Part shown: positions 43,230 to 52,528 of the stretch, in pieces
How positions within the stretch are numbered: the first letter of the stretch is position 1
Layout of the letters: the number at the start of each line of letters is the position of its first letter
Source: an uncultured Microbacterium sp.
GTDB lineage: Bacteria; Actinomycetota; Actinomycetes; Actinomycetales; Microbacteriaceae
Direction: 5' to 3'
Assembly (NCBI RefSeq): GCF_947488465.1
Contig: NZ_CANKZA010000001.1
Location: forward strand, 186,001-250,000
Length of the DNA stretch: 64,000 bases
Made by a program: the position numbers and the translations under genes
The notes under the pieces: generated by a model
What the model was told of the DNA's origin: nothing
Seen by the model: only the letters and a program-made list of their open reading frames with translations
The model's database searches: none

Positions 43230-44539
43230 GGCTTGGCCGCCAGCATCCGCTCGAGCGCGAGACGCGCAGGCCCCGCGACATCGTCCGGCACCGTGATGCG
43301 GTTGAGGACGTCGCCCGCGACGAGCGCCTCCAGCACCCAAGCGAGATAACCCGGGTGGATGCGGTACATCGTCGAGCACGGGCAGACGACGGGGTCGAGG
43401 CAGAAGATCTGGTGCTGGGGATGCTCCGCGGCCAAGCGCTGCACCAGATTGATCTCGGTGCCGATCGCGAAGGTCGTCGGCTCCGTGGCGGCCGCGATCG
43501 CCTTGCGGATGTAGTCGGTCGATCCGGCGTCATCGGCGGCATCCACGACGTCCATCGGGCACTCAGGGTGCACGATCACGCGGACGCCGGGGTGCTCTGC
43601 GCGGGCCTTGTCGATCTGGTCGACAGTGAAGCGGCGGTGGACGGAGCAGAACCCGTGCCACAGGATCACGCGGGCATCGGCGAGGGTCTCCTCGTTCGAT
43701 CCGCCCAGGCTCTTGCGCGGGTTCCACATCGGCATCTGCTCGAGGGGCACGCCCATCGCCTTGGCGGTGTTGCGTCCCAGGTGCTGATCCGGGAAGAACA
43801 GCACGCGGCGGCCGCGGGCGAACGCCCACTCGAGCACCGTGCGGGCGTTCGACGACGTGCAGACGATGCCGCCATGCCGTCCGACGAACCCCTTGATCGC
43901 CGCGGACGAGTTCATGTACGTGACCGGGATCACCGGGACGAGCCCGTCGGCATCCGGCGTGTCGAGGTCGCCGTACACCTCGGCCAGCTGCTCCCAGCAC
44001 TCCTCGACCTCGTCGATCGAGGCCATGTCGGCCATCGAGCACCCCGCCGCGAGGTTGGGGAGGATCACGGCCTGCTCGGGGCGGGAGAGGAGATCGGCGG
44101 TCTCGGCCATGAAGTGGACGCCGCAAAAGACGATCGCCTCAGCATCCGGGTGCTCCAGCGCGGCGTTCGCCAGCTGGAACGAGTCGCCGACATAGTCGGC
44201 GTGGAGCACCACCTCTTCGCGCTGATAGAAGTGGCCGAGCACCACGACCCGGTCGCCGAGAGTGGCTTTGGCGGCGCGCACGCGCTCGGCGAGTTCCGCT
44301 TCGGATGCTTCCCGGTACTCGACGGGCAGCTCACCCTGGCGGGGTGCACCGGTGGGGATCACATCGCCCATGGATGAGCCGGGGCCGTACCCCGGGCGCG
44401 CGTCGAAGTCCCACGGCCCGGCGGCGAGGTCGGTGTTGCACGTCTCTCCCGGGCCGGTACCTGTGACGATGGCCTGGATGCTGTGGTCGACGCTCGCGTC
44501 CCGCGGTCGAGGCTGCAGCGTGATGTGGGTGGCGGTCAT
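43226..44539 (-). CDS. nadA: Quinolinate synthase
   Basis: 437 residues. It condenses iminoaspartate with dihydroxyacetone phosphate at a 4Fe-4S cluster. VLGHFYQREEVVLHADYVGDS-type start, IVFCGVHFMAETAD and the cluster cysteines in VFCGVHF, HPECPMDVV and DPVVCPCSTMYRI are visible. A long N-terminal extension (about 80 residues) with Gly/Pro/Arg precedes the enzyme core. Thirteen bases downstream of the nrtR stop. Confidence 0.95.
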   Translation of the reverse strand: MTATHITLQPRPRDASVDHSIQAIVTGTGPGETCNTDLAAGPWDFDARPGYGPGSSMGDVIPTGAPRQGELPVEYREASEAELAERVRAAKATLGDRVVVLGHFYQREEVVLHADYVGDSFQLANAALEHPDAEAIVFCGVHFMAETADLLSRPEQAVILPNLAAGCSMADMASIDEVEECWEQLAEVYGDLDTPDADGLVPVIPVTYMNSSAAIKGFVGRHGGIVCTSSNARTVLEWAFARGRRVLFFPDQHLGRNTAKAMGVPLEQMPMWNPRKSLGGSNEETLADARVILWHGFCSVHRRFTVDQIDKARAEHPGVRVIVHPECPMDVVDAADDAGSTDYIRKAIAAATEPTTFAIGTEINLVQRLAAEHPQHQIFCLDPVVCPCSTMYRIHPGYLAWVLEALVAGDVLNRITVPDDVAGPARLALERMLAAKP

Positions 44540-44552
44540 GTCCGTGCCTTAT

Positions 44553-45266
44553 CTAGCGAAGAGCGAGCGAGGGGTGAGGAAGCGGGCCGCGTTCGGCCAG
44601 CTCGACGTCGTGGTCGTAGCGGTACAGCCGTGCCGGCCGGTGCGGGCCGGTCCGGAAGTCTTCGGTCGGGATGAGGGTCCCTGAGTTTTCGACCTGACGG
44701 CGGAAGTTCGCGGGGTCGAGGGCGCGGCCGAGGAGCGCCTCGTACACTTCGCGGAGCTCGGCGAGGGTGAACAGTTCCGGCAGCAGCCCGTGTGCGATGC
44801 GGCTGTAGCCGACCTTGTTGCGGACGCGCCAGAGCGCGTACTCGACGATGTCGTTGTGGTCGAAGGCCAACTTCGGAAGGGTGACGGCGTCGAACCAGGC
44901 GACATTTTCCAGCTCGGACGCCAGCGTTGCATCTTCCCGTACGAGCGCCCAGTAGACGATCGAGATCGTGCGGGCGGGGGAGCGGCCGGTGTCGCCGAAG
45001 GCATACAGCTGCTCCAGAAAGCTCGGGGTGAGTCCGGTGGTTTCGGCGAGGGTGCGCGATGCGGCGGGCTCCAGGTTTTCCGTCGCGTTGAGCCAGCCGC
45101 CGGGAAGAGCCCACTGCCCTTCGTGGGGGTCGCGGGTCCGGCGCACAAGTGGCAGGACAACACGTGCCGGTTCACCCGCGCGCTCGCGGCGCAGGCTGAA
45201 GATCACCGTCGAGACGGCGACCCGGATCTCATCCGTGGGTGACTCTGTTTGTGTCATCATGACCAT
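44553..45266 (-). CDS. nrtR: NrtR-type Nudix-fold regulator of NAD synthesis
   Basis: 237 residues. N-terminal Nudix domain with LPGGWLNATENL and SRTLAETTGL: the Nudix box RExxEExGx reads RTLAETTGL, so two catalytic glutamates are Thr, fitting an ADP-ribose sensor rather than a hydrolase. C-terminal winged helix at about 140-220 (LLPELFTLAELREVYEALLG, LDPANFRRQVEN, and the NrtR-type ending GPHRPARLYRYD). First gene of the nad operon. Starts at 45266, 45260 or 45257 are possible; the last two give better ribosome spacing. Likely represses its own operon through GTCA-N3-TGAC sites. Confidence 0.88.
   Translation of the reverse strand: MVMMTQTESPTDEIRVAVSTVIFSLRRERAGEPARVVLPLVRRTRDPHEGQWALPGGWLNATENLEPAASRTLAETTGLTPSFLEQLYAFGDTGRSPARTISIVYWALVREDATLASELENVAWFDAVTLPKLAFDHNDIVEYALWRVRNKVGYSRIAHGLLPELFTLAELREVYEALLGRALDPANFRRQVENSGTLIPTEDFRTGPHRPARLYRYDHDVELAERGPLPHPSLALR
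45253..45263. promoter_or_regulatory. Candidate NrtR operator 1
   Basis: GTCATCATGAC, an 11-base palindrome overlapping the nrtR start codons. Confidence 0.45.
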
Positions 45267-45278
45267 AACCTCGGGTCC

Positions 45279-45309
45279 ATCTTAGAGTCATACTGACCCG
45301 AAGGGCAAA
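45279..45309 (-). promoter_or_regulatory. Promoter and candidate NrtR operator 2 of the nad operon
   Basis: On the minus strand TTTGCC (RC of 45304-45309) and TAAGAT (RC of 45279-45284) make a -35/-10 pair 19 bases apart. GTCATACTGAC (45287-45297), matching operator 1 in the pattern GTCA-N3-TGAC, lies in the spacer. Confidence 0.5.
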
Positions 45310-45370
45310 GCGCGGCATCCGCTCAGGATCGCCCGCGCCGCGGTTGCTAGCGTGACCGGCGGAGGTCCTT

Positions 45371-46555
45371 GTGCTCGTCATCGATATCGTCGCCGCCGCC
45401 GCTCTTGTGATCGCTTTCGTCACGGGACTCGCGCGGGGCCTCTTCGCGAGCCTCGGAACCGTCGTAGGCCTGGTTGCGGGAGCAGCTGCGGCCCTCTGGC
45501 TCGTGCCGCTCGCCACTCCGCTCATCTCGGACCTCGTACCGGAGGGCGGGTGGCGTACGGCCGCGCTCGCCGGTCTCGCGATCGCGATCGTGCTGGTGGT
45601 CACCGCGATCGGCGCAGCGATCGGTGCGACCGTGCGCCGTGGTGTCGATCGCACGCCGCTGCGGGGCCTCGAGCGTTTCCTCGGCGGAGTCACGAGTCTC
45701 GTGGCGACCGCCCTCGCGCTCCTCATGATCGCCACGGGCCTGAGCGCCGCGGGCCTCCCGGGAATTTCACCGGCCATCGCCTCGTCGCGGGTGATCGGAT
45801 TTCTCGATTCGATCACCCCCACTCCCGTCGACGACGCGCTCGCCGCCGCGCGCAGCGCGCTCATCGAGGACGGGCTGCCCCGCCTCGAAGCCGTCATCGG
45901 CACGATCGTCACTCCCGAAGGCCCCGAAATCGCGCTCGACGACCCCGAGTTGCAGACCGCAGCCGCCTCGGTCGCGCGCATCAGCGGCACGGCCTACGCG
46001 TGTGGAGCGACGCTGACCGGCTCGGGCTTCGTCGCCGCCGACGATCTCGTCGTCACGAACGCGCACGTTGTCGCCGGTGTCGGCACCCCGATCGTCGAAC
46101 TCCCCGGCGGGTGGGTCACCGAGGGGCGGATCGTGTACTTCGACCCGATCGACGACCTCGCCGTCATCGCGGTCGCCGGTGTGGATGCCGAACCCCTCCG
46201 CATCGCCGATCCCGCGGCGCCGGGCACGCAGGCCGCGTTCCAGGGATATCCGCTCGGCGGCCCCTTCCGTAGTGGGACGGCGGGTGTCCTTTCGGTCGGA
46301 CCGGTCCCGGTGCCCGACATCTACGATGACTCCATCGCGCCGCGACAGGTCTATGCCCTCGACGCCGATGTGCAGCCCGGAAATTCCGGCGGACCTCTGC
46401 TGTCGGGGGATGGCGCGGTCATCGGAGTGGTCTTCGCGCGCGGCGCGGAAGGTGAGGGTCGTGGCTACGCCATGACCACGGAGGAGTTGCGTCCCGCGCT
46501 CACCGGCCTCGACGGTGGGTCGGCGCCGGTGTCTTCGGGTGAGTGCGTGCGCTGA
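45371..46555 (+). CDS. MarP-like membrane serine protease
   Basis: 394 residues. An N-terminal CvpA-like domain with four membrane helices (residues 1-125) is followed by a chymotrypsin-like periplasmic protease: H232 in TNAHVV, D262 in DPIDDLAVIAV, S339 in QPGNSGGP. The only two cysteines, C211 and C392, match the redox-sensitive disulfide pair of MarP. MarP is needed for acid and oxidative stress tolerance in mycobacteria. GTG start with GGAGG six bases upstream. A TAGCGT hexamer lies 19 bases before the start. Confidence 0.92.
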   Translation: MLVIDIVAAAALVIAFVTGLARGLFASLGTVVGLVAGAAAALWLVPLATPLISDLVPEGGWRTAALAGLAIAIVLVVTAIGAAIGATVRRGVDRTPLRGLERFLGGVTSLVATALALLMIATGLSAAGLPGISPAIASSRVIGFLDSITPTPVDDALAAARSALIEDGLPRLEAVIGTIVTPEGPEIALDDPELQTAAASVARISGTAYACGATLTGSGFVAADDLVVTNAHVVAGVGTPIVELPGGWVTEGRIVYFDPIDDLAVIAVAGVDAEPLRIADPAAPGTQAAFQGYPLGGPFRSGTAGVLSVGPVPVPDIYDDSIAPRQVYALDADVQPGNSGGPLLSGDGAVIGVVFARGAEGEGRGYAMTTEELRPALTGLDGGSAPVSSGECVR

Positions 46556-46563
46556 GCGGGCGC

Positions 46564-46569
46564 TATGCT
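46564..46569 (+). promoter_or_regulatory. Candidate -10 box of the gcv operon
   Basis: TATGCT shortly after the marP stop and before the riboswitch, so transcription would start near 46576. Confidence 0.45.
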
Positions 46570-46596
46570 GGCAGGGCAACTGAAGACAGGCCGCAT

Positions 46597-46795
46597 GACG
46601 TGTGCGGGAGAGCTCCGGCATCCGACCCTCGTGGGATGGCGCCGGGCACCGAAGGAGCAAGCCTCCCCGCCAATCTCTCAGGTCCGCGTACCGCTCACGT
46701 CCGGCCACTCTGAAAAGCGATGCTGCGGCATCCGCCGACGGTGAAAGCCCGCGCTCGCGCGGGTGAAACTCTCAGGCTCATGACAGAGGGGGAGT
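46597..46795 (+). ncRNA. Tandem glycine riboswitch
   Basis: Two glycine aptamers in a row. The first (about 46600-46690) has GCACCGAAGGAGCAAGCC and ends CAATCTCTCAGGT. The second (about 46700-46795) has GACGGTGAAAGCCCG, GGTGAAACTCTCAGGCTC and the terminal ACAGAGGGGG. These match the conserved core of both aptamers of the gcvT RNA. It sits in front of gcvT, so glycine turns on its own breakdown. Confidence 0.92.
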
Positions 46796-46799
46796 TCAC

Positions 46800-46821
46800 G
46801 GATGCCGAGTCCTCGGCATCC
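46800..46821 (+). promoter_or_regulatory. Hairpin of the riboswitch expression platform
   Basis: GGATGCCGAG-TC-CTCGGCATCC, ten perfect pairs, between the second aptamer and the GGGAG ribosome site of gcvT. It has no U tract, so it may act at the translation step or bring about Rho-dependent stop. Confidence 0.55.
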
Positions 46822-46845
46822 GCCCGCCCGATCCCGGGAGAACTC

Positions 46846-47943
46846 GTGTCAGATCTTCGCTCCACCCCGCTCGCCTCGCGTCACGAGGCCCTCGGCGCCT
46901 CGTTCACGGACTTCGGTGGCTGGTCGATGCCGGTGCGCTATACCTCCGACCTTGCGGAGCACCACGCGGTCCGCACGGCCGCGGGCCTGTTCGACATCTC
47001 GCACATGGCCGAGTTCACGGTCGCCGGCGCCGGGGCCGGCGCGGTGCTCGACGCGATGCTCGCCGGCCGCATCTCCACCATGAAGGTGGGCAAGGCGAAA
47101 TACTCGCTGTTGCTCGATGAGACAGGGGGCATCGTCGACGACGTCATCGTCTACCGGCGCGGCGCGGAGGACTTCCTCATCATCTCCAACGCCGGCAACC
47201 GCGCCAAGGTGGCCGCGGCGCTGAACCGGTTCTTCGGCGACATCGCGATCAGCGACATCACCGATGAGATGTCGCTGATCGCGGTGCAGGGTCCGCGCGC
47301 GCAGCAGATCGTCGCGGCGACTGAGGGCGTGATCGTCGACGGGCTCTCCGATCTCGGCTACTACGCCTGGCTCGGCGGCACCTACGCCCGCGAGGAGCTC
47401 TTCGTCGCCCGCACCGGGTACACCGGCGAAGACGGATTCGAGCTGATGGTGCCGAACGCCCTCGCACCCGCGCTCTGGGACGCGCTCCTGCAGGCGGGGA
47501 CGCCGCTCGGCCTCGTCCCGGCGGGCCTCGCCTCCCGCGACACGCTGCGTCTCGAGGCGGGCATGCCCCTCCACGGCCACGAGCTCTCGACCGCGATCCT
47601 GCCCGCGCAAGCGGGACTCGGCCGCGTCGTCGCTATGGAAAAGGAGTACTTCACCGGCAAGGAGGCTCTCGCCGCTGCCCCGGACGGCCTCCCCGTACTC
47701 GTCGGCCTCGTCGCGGAGGGACGCCGCGCCGGTCGCGCCGGCTACGCCGTGGTGGATGCCGCGGGCGCTCCGGTCGGTGAGATCACCTCTGGCGCGCTCA
47801 GCCCCACTCTTGGCCATCCCATCGCGATGGCTTACGTCGCCCCCGAGCACGCCGCCGTGGGCACCGAACTTTTCCTGGATGTGCGGGGCACCCGCATCCC
47901 CGCCACTGTGACCGCACTGCCTTTCTACCGGAGGACGACATGA
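46846..47943 (+). CDS. gcvT: Glycine cleavage system T protein (aminomethyltransferase)
   Basis: 365 residues from GTG 46846, eight bases after GGGAG. It transfers the methylene group from the H protein to tetrahydrofolate and frees ammonia. [25 protein letters not shown] and [13 protein letters not shown] are family motifs, as is [18 protein letters not shown]. In-frame starts further upstream fall inside the riboswitch and were not used. ATGA overlap with gcvH. Confidence 0.94.
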   Translation: MSDLRSTPLASRHEALGASFTDFGGWSMPVRYTSDLAEHHAVRTAAGLFDISHMAEFTVAGAGAGAVLDAMLAGRISTMKVGKAKYSLLLDETGGIVDDVIVYRRGAEDFLIISNAGNRAKVAAALNRFFGDIAISDITDEMSLIAVQGPRAQQIVAATEGVIVDGLSDLGYYAWLGGTYAREELFVARTGYTGEDGFELMVPNALAPALWDALLQAGTPLGLVPAGLASRDTLRLEAGMPLHGHELSTAILPAQAGLGRVVAMEKEYFTGKEALAAAPDGLPVLVGLVAEGRRAGRAGYAVVDAAGAPVGEITSGALSPTLGHPIAMAYVAPEHAAVGTELFLDVRGTRIPATVTALPFYRRTT

Positions 47944-48323
47944 CCGACCTGACTTCGCTTCACTACACCGACGAGCACGAGTGGATCGCCCTCGAGGGCG
48001 ACGTCGCGACGATCGGGGTGACCGATTACGCCGCCGACAAGCTCGGCGATGTGGTCTTCGTCGAGTTGCCCGCCGTCGGCACGGCGGTCACCGCGGGCGA
48101 CGTCTGCGGCGAGATCGAGTCGACCAAGTCGGTCGGCGAGCTGTACGCGCCGCTCACCGGTGAGGTGGTCGAGATCAACGACGCCGTGGTCGAAGACCCG
48201 TCGCTCGTGAACGCCTCCGCGTTCGGCGAGGGCTGGCTCATCAAGGTGCGTGTGGACGGCGCGGACATCGACGCTCTGATGGATCGCGATGCCTACGTCG
48301 CACTCACGGGCGGCGAGGCGTGA
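47940..48323 (+). CDS. gcvH: Glycine cleavage system H protein
   Basis: 127 residues. Lipoyl lysine K63 in [17 protein letters not shown]. Carries the aminomethyl group between P, T and L proteins. [20 protein letters not shown] is the usual start of the domain. Coupled to both neighbours by 4-base overlaps. Confidence 0.96.
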   Translation: MTDLTSLHYTDEHEWIALEGDVATIGVTDYAADKLGDVVFVELPAVGTAVTAGDVCGEIESTKSVGELYAPLTGEVVEINDAVVEDPSLVNASAFGEGWLIKVRVDGADIDALMDRDAYVALTGGEA

Positions 48324-51178
48324 GCGCTCCGTTCGCAGAACGCCACATCGGGACCGACGCAGCTGCCCAGCGGCAGATGCTCGAGGCCCTGGACTACGAC
48401 CGCGTCGAGGCGCTCGTCGAGCGGGCGGTCCCGGCATCCATTCATGTCGACCCGACGATCGACTCGGTTCTTCCGCCCGCGGCATCGGAGGCCGACACGC
48501 TCGCGGAGCTCCGCGATCTCGCGTCGCAGAATCGCGTCGCGCGTTCGATGATCGGGATCGGGTACTACGACACGATCACGCCGTCCGTGATCCAGCGGAA
48601 CGTCCTCGAGAACCCGTCCTGGTACACGGCGTATACGCCCTACCAGCCCGAGATTTCGCAGGGGCGCCTCGAAGCGCTCATCAACTTCCAGACGATGGTC
48701 ACCGACCTCACCGGCCTGCAGACCGCGAACGCGTCGATGCTCGACGAGTCCACGGCCGTCGTCGAGGGGATGCTGGTCGCCCGTCGCGCCTCGAAGTCGC
48801 GCTCGAACGTGTTCCTTGTGGACGCCGACGCGCTGCCGCAGACGCGCGCGCTGCTGGCGCACCGCGCGGCGGCCCTCGGGATCGAGATCGTCGTGACGGA
48901 CTTCGCGGACGGCGCCGCCGCCGAGGCATTCGGCGCATTCATCCAATACCCCGGTGCGTCCGGACGGGTCTGGGATCCGTCCGACGTGATCACCGCGGTT
49001 CAGGCCCAGGGCGGCCTCGTCGTCGTCGCGGCCGACCTTCTCGCGCTGACCCTGCTGCGTTCACCGGGGTCGCTCGGTGCCGATATCGCCGTCGGCACGA
49101 CGCAGCGGTTCGGCGTGCCGATGGGATTCGGTGGCCCGCACGCTGGATACATGGCCGTACGCGCCGGCCTCGAGCGTCAACTCCCGGGTCGTCTCGTGGG
49201 GGTCTCGGTGGATGCCGCCGGGCACCCTGCCTATCGGCTGTCGCTGCAGACCCGTGAACAGCACATCCGCCGCGAGAAGGCGACCTCCAACATCTGTACC
49301 GCACAGGTATTGCTGGCCGTCATGGCGTCGATGTACGCCGTCTACCACGGGCCCGACGGACTTCGCCAGATCGCGACCGATGTCGCCGGCAAGGCTGGGC
49401 TGCTCGCGCAGTGGCTCGCCGATGCCGGGGCTGAGCGTCTGCACGACGAGTTCTTCGACACGATCGTGGTCCGCACGCCCGGTCATGCCGAGCAGATCGT
49501 CGCCGCCGCGCGGGAGCGCGGCTATCAGCTGTGGTTCCGCGACAGCGACTCGGTCGGGATTTCGGTCGACGAGACGACCTCGGTCTCCGACCTCCACCAC
49601 CTGGTGCAGGTCTTCGGCGGACCGGCCCAGCGGGCGTTCGGCTTCGTTGCCGGCGGGGGGCTCACTCACCTGCCCGACGCTCTTCGGCGGACGGATGAGT
49701 TCCTCACGCATCCGGTCTTCACCACGCACCGCTCGGAGACGGCGATGATGCGCTACCTCAAACAGCTCGCCGACCGCGACTACGCGCTTGACCGCGGCAT
49801 GATCCCGCTGGGTTCCTGCACGATGAAGCTCAACGCGGCGACCGAGATGGCCGCCGTGAGCTGGCCGGAGTTTTCGCGCATTCATCCGTTCGCTCCGCTC
49901 GAGGACGTCGCCGGCTACCTCGTCATGATCGAGCAGCTCGAGTCGTGGCTTGCCGAAGTCACCGGCTACGACGCGGTGGCGTTGCAGCCGAACGCCGGGT
50001 CGCAGGGCGAGCTGGCGGGCCTTCTCGCGATCCGCGGATACCACCACGCGGCGGGTGACACGCATCGCGATGTCTGCCTGATCCCGTCTTCGGCACACGG
50101 CACGAACGCGGCATCCGCGGTCCTGGCCGGCATGAAGGTCGTCGTCGTCGCGTGCGACGAAGCCGGCAACGTCGATCTCGACGATCTGCGGGCGAAGATC
50201 GCGGTGCACGCCGCGAATCTCGCGGCCCTCATGATCACCTACCCGTCGACGCATGGCGTATACGAGCAGGGTGTGGTCGACATCACGACGGCCGTCCACG
50301 ACGCGGGCGGTCAGGTGTATGTCGACGGGGCGAACCTGAACGCGCTTCTCGGCTTCGCCCGTTTCGGCGATCTCGGTGGCGATGTGTCGCACCTGAACCT
50401 GCACAAGACGTTCGCGATCCCGCACGGTGGCGGCGGCCCGGGCGTCGGTCCGGTGGCGGCCAAGGCGCACCTCGCGCCGTTCCTGCCATCGCATCCGCTC
50501 GCGCAGCGTGCCGAGCACGCGGGCGGGTTCGTGTTCGACGGCGGGCCGATCTCGGCCGCGCCGTATGGGTCGGCATCCATTCTGCCCATCTCGTGGGCGT
50601 ACATGCGGATGATGGGCGCCGAGGGTCTGCGGTCGGCGACGGGCGCAGCCGTGCTCGCCGCGAACTACATCGCCGTGCGTCTTCGGGACCACTACCCGGT
50701 GCTGTACGCGGGGGAGGGCGGGCTCGTCGCGCACGAGTGCATCCTCGACCTCCGGCCGCTCCGGGAGGAGACCGGGGTCACGGTCGACGATGTCGCCAAG
50801 CGCCTGATCGACTACGGTTTCCACGCGCCGACGATGTCGTTCCCCGTTGCCGGGACACTCATGGTCGAGCCGACCGAGTCGGAGGACCTCGGCGAGATCG
50901 AGCGGTTCATCGAGGCGATGATCGCGATCCACGGTGAGGCTGTGGCGTTGGCCGGCGGACGCTGGCCCGCAGACGACAATCCGCTCGTGAACGCTCCGCA
51001 CACGGCATCGGCGGTCATCGAGGGGGAGTGGGAGCATCCCTACACCCGCGCCGAGGCGGTCTACCCCGTGCACACCCTGGTGCGCACGAAGTACTGGCCC
51101 CCCGTGCGCCGCATCGACAACGCCTACGGCGATCGCAACCTGGTCTGCGCCTGCCCCCCTCCCGAGGCCTTCGCCTGA
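48320..51178 (+). CDS. gcvP: Glycine dehydrogenase (decarboxylating), P protein
   Basis: 952 residues, both halves fused. It decarboxylates glycine and loads the rest onto GcvH. N-terminal half begins [14 protein letters not shown] and has [16 protein letters not shown]; the C-terminal half has [15 protein letters not shown] and the PLP lysine K696 in [17 protein letters not shown]. The stop codon is the first triplet of a tandem 11-base repeat. No gcvL or serine hydroxymethyltransferase gene is near. Confidence 0.96.
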   Translation: MSAPFAERHIGTDAAAQRQMLEALDYDRVEALVERAVPASIHVDPTIDSVLPPAASEADTLAELRDLASQNRVARSMIGIGYYDTITPSVIQRNVLENPSWYTAYTPYQPEISQGRLEALINFQTMVTDLTGLQTANASMLDESTAVVEGMLVARRASKSRSNVFLVDADALPQTRALLAHRAAALGIEIVVTDFADGAAAEAFGAFIQYPGASGRVWDPSDVITAVQAQGGLVVVAADLLALTLLRSPGSLGADIAVGTTQRFGVPMGFGGPHAGYMAVRAGLERQLPGRLVGVSVDAAGHPAYRLSLQTREQHIRREKATSNICTAQVLLAVMASMYAVYHGPDGLRQIATDVAGKAGLLAQWLADAGAERLHDEFFDTIVVRTPGHAEQIVAAARERGYQLWFRDSDSVGISVDETTSVSDLHHLVQVFGGPAQRAFGFVAGGGLTHLPDALRRTDEFLTHPVFTTHRSETAMMRYLKQLADRDYALDRGMIPLGSCTMKLNAATEMAAVSWPEFSRIHPFAPLEDVAGYLVMIEQLESWLAEVTGYDAVALQPNAGSQGELAGLLAIRGYHHAAGDTHRDVCLIPSSAHGTNAASAVLAGMKVVVVACDEAGNVDLDDLRAKIAVHAANLAALMITYPSTHGVYEQGVVDITTAVHDAGGQVYVDGANLNALLGFARFGDLGGDVSHLNLHKTFAIPHGGGGPGVGPVAAKAHLAPFLPSHPLAQRAEHAGGFVFDGGPISAAPYGSASILPISWAYMRMMGAEGLRSATGAAVLAANYIAVRLRDHYPVLYAGEGGLVAHECILDLRPLREETGVTVDDVAKRLIDYGFHAPTMSFPVAGTLMVEPTESEDLGEIERFIEAMIAIHGEAVALAGGRWPADDNPLVNAPHTASAVIEGEWEHPYTRAEAVYPVHTLVRTKYWPPVRRIDNAYGDRNLVCACPPPEAFA

Positions 51179-51208
51179 CACCCCCCTGACACCCCCCTGG
51201 CACCCCCC
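51176..51208. repeat. Three tandem 11-base repeats across the gcvP stop
   Basis: TGACACCCCCC, TGACACCCCCC, TGGCACCCCCC; the first TGA is the gcvP stop. C-rich slippage-prone sequence. Confidence 0.85.
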
Positions 51209-51214
51209 TGGTCG

Positions 51215-51283
51215 CCGAGACACCCATCCTGCACCGAGACACGCGCGGGCATCCGGTGTCTCGGCGCACGGAAGGTGTCTCGC
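51215..51283. repeat. Palindromic repeat element, copy 1
   Basis: Left arm 51215-51240 and right arm 51258-51283, with 20 of 26 positions pairing and a 17-base loop. The right arm matches that of the copy at 52423-52448 in all but one base. Confidence 0.75.
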
Positions 51284-51301
51284 GGCCGAGGGAGGCAGGG
51301 T

Positions 51302-52267
51302 TCAGGGGGCGCCGCGGAGAGCGGCGGCGAGGGTCCGGAGGGGGCCCGCTGCAGCGGGGCGGATGATGGGCAGCCCGGCTGAGGCGAGGATCGTGCGGAG
51401 CAGGTCGGGCGCCACCAGATCTTGCCAACCCCAGTGTCGGATCGTCGAGATGCCACGACGCATCAGTCGCGCATCGCGAATGCCGCGGGCGCGCAGAGCC
51501 CCTCGCGCGTCCCCGAGCTCCCCGCTGTACTTGATCTCCCCATCCGCTTCACCCGCGATGCCCCACTGCGGCCACGCGAAATCGACGCGATCATCGTCTC
51601 CGCCGCCGCGGAACCAGACCTGACACTGCGGCGGCGGAAACCCCTGCCATTCGATGACGGCCAGGCTCACCGATTCCAAAGGTGACTCCGGTGTCGGCGA
51701 GGCGCGGTCCATCACCCAACGCGCACGCGCTCGCCCCCGCGACGATGGATGCGTCTCACTGAGCGCCCGCAACCTCCCGGTCGACAGGTCAGGTGTGCGC
51801 CGCAACGCCGCATCGACGATGGCAAGGCCGACGGCCGGATGCCGCAATCGAGCCGCGTCGATTGCGACTTCGGCCATCGTCGCGACCTCGATACCTCCCC
51901 GCTGTTCGTGCTGCGGCATCCGCTCGGCGGAATGGAAGATGACATCTCCCACCCGCCGGGTCGGTGCCGCCCCGGAATTGATCGCGTGCACCCAGGCGGG
52001 TTCGCCGAACACCGGTAGTCCCCGGAGTGCCGCTGCGGAATCGCGGACGAAAACCGCATGGGGATACCGCGAGGCGGCGGCGTGCACGCGGCTCAGATAT
52101 CGGTCCCACGGCGGCAGGTTCGCCCAGAGCTCGCGTGGTGCATATACGCCGCGTGCCACGCGGGCGAGTTCGCCGCTGCGGACCGCGCGATCGAGGTGCG
52201 CGTGCTCGTCACGGCGCAGCAGCGGCACAGGCGAGGGGGTGATCTCTTCGACAGTGATGGTCGGCAT
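51302..52267 (-). CDS. AbiEi-like HTH and PD-(D/E)XK protein, orphan
   Basis: 321 residues. N-terminal winged helix (LLRRDEHAHLDRAVRSGELA, VARGVYAPRELW) as in AbiEi-type antitoxins, then a middle domain with VFVRDSAAALRGLPVFG. The C-terminal part resembles a PD-(D/E)XK/DUF559-type fold with E198, D229, E240 and K246 (GEADGEIKY). The usual toxin partner AbiEii is absent on both sides. Such orphans are common in Microbacteriaceae. It lies between two copies of the palindromic repeat. Confidence 0.75.
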   Translation of the reverse strand: MPTITVEEITPSPVPLLRRDEHAHLDRAVRSGELARVARGVYAPRELWANLPPWDRYLSRVHAAASRYPHAVFVRDSAAALRGLPVFGEPAWVHAINSGAAPTRRVGDVIFHSAERMPQHEQRGGIEVATMAEVAIDAARLRHPAVGLAIVDAALRRTPDLSTGRLRALSETHPSSRGRARARWVMDRASPTPESPLESVSLAVIEWQGFPPPQCQVWFRGGGDDDRVDFAWPQWGIAGEADGEIKYSGELGDARGALRARGIRDARLMRRGISTIRHWGWQDLVAPDLLRTILASAGLPIIRPAAAGPLRTLAAALRGAP

Positions 52268-52379
52268 CCTGCGATCACACCCGATCCCGTCCCCGCGCGG
52301 GCGCTCCACGCACCCTCTCGTGGACAACTCGCCGCAACCCGCCCCTGTGGATATCTCGGTCGGAGCACGTCGCCAGACT

Positions 52380-52448
52380 GCGAGACACCTTCTGTGCACC
52401 GAGACGTCCGTAGGTACCCGGTGTCTCGGCGCACAGAAGGTGTCTCGC
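52380..52448. repeat. Palindromic repeat element, copy 2
   Basis: Left arm 52380-52405 and right arm 52423-52448 pair at 25 of 26 positions around a 17-base loop; arms contain GAGACACCTTC and GAAGGTGTCTC. This is the better preserved copy, upstream of the AbiEi-like gene. The rest of 52268-52528 holds no gene that I can support. Confidence 0.85.
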
Positions 52449-52528
52449 GGACGGAGCGGGACGCGGCGGGGACGCGGCGGGAACGCGGGCGGGACGCGGG
52501 GGGCGGCGGCGGGGTGGGGGGATGCCGG

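Noticed and set aside
44553..45266. Ordinary Nudix hydrolase
   Set aside because: The Nudix box lacks two catalytic Glu residues, there is a C-terminal winged helix and the gene heads the nad operon, so a regulator is more likely.
46720..46845. Longer gcvT starting inside the riboswitch
   Set aside because: The extra N-terminus is encoded by aptamer 2 and the hairpin and has no counterpart in GcvT proteins; GTG 46846 has a good ribosome site.
49061..51223. 720-codon minus-strand frame opposite gcvP
   Set aside because: No domains; its end overlaps the tandem repeat; gcvP on the plus strand is unequivocal.
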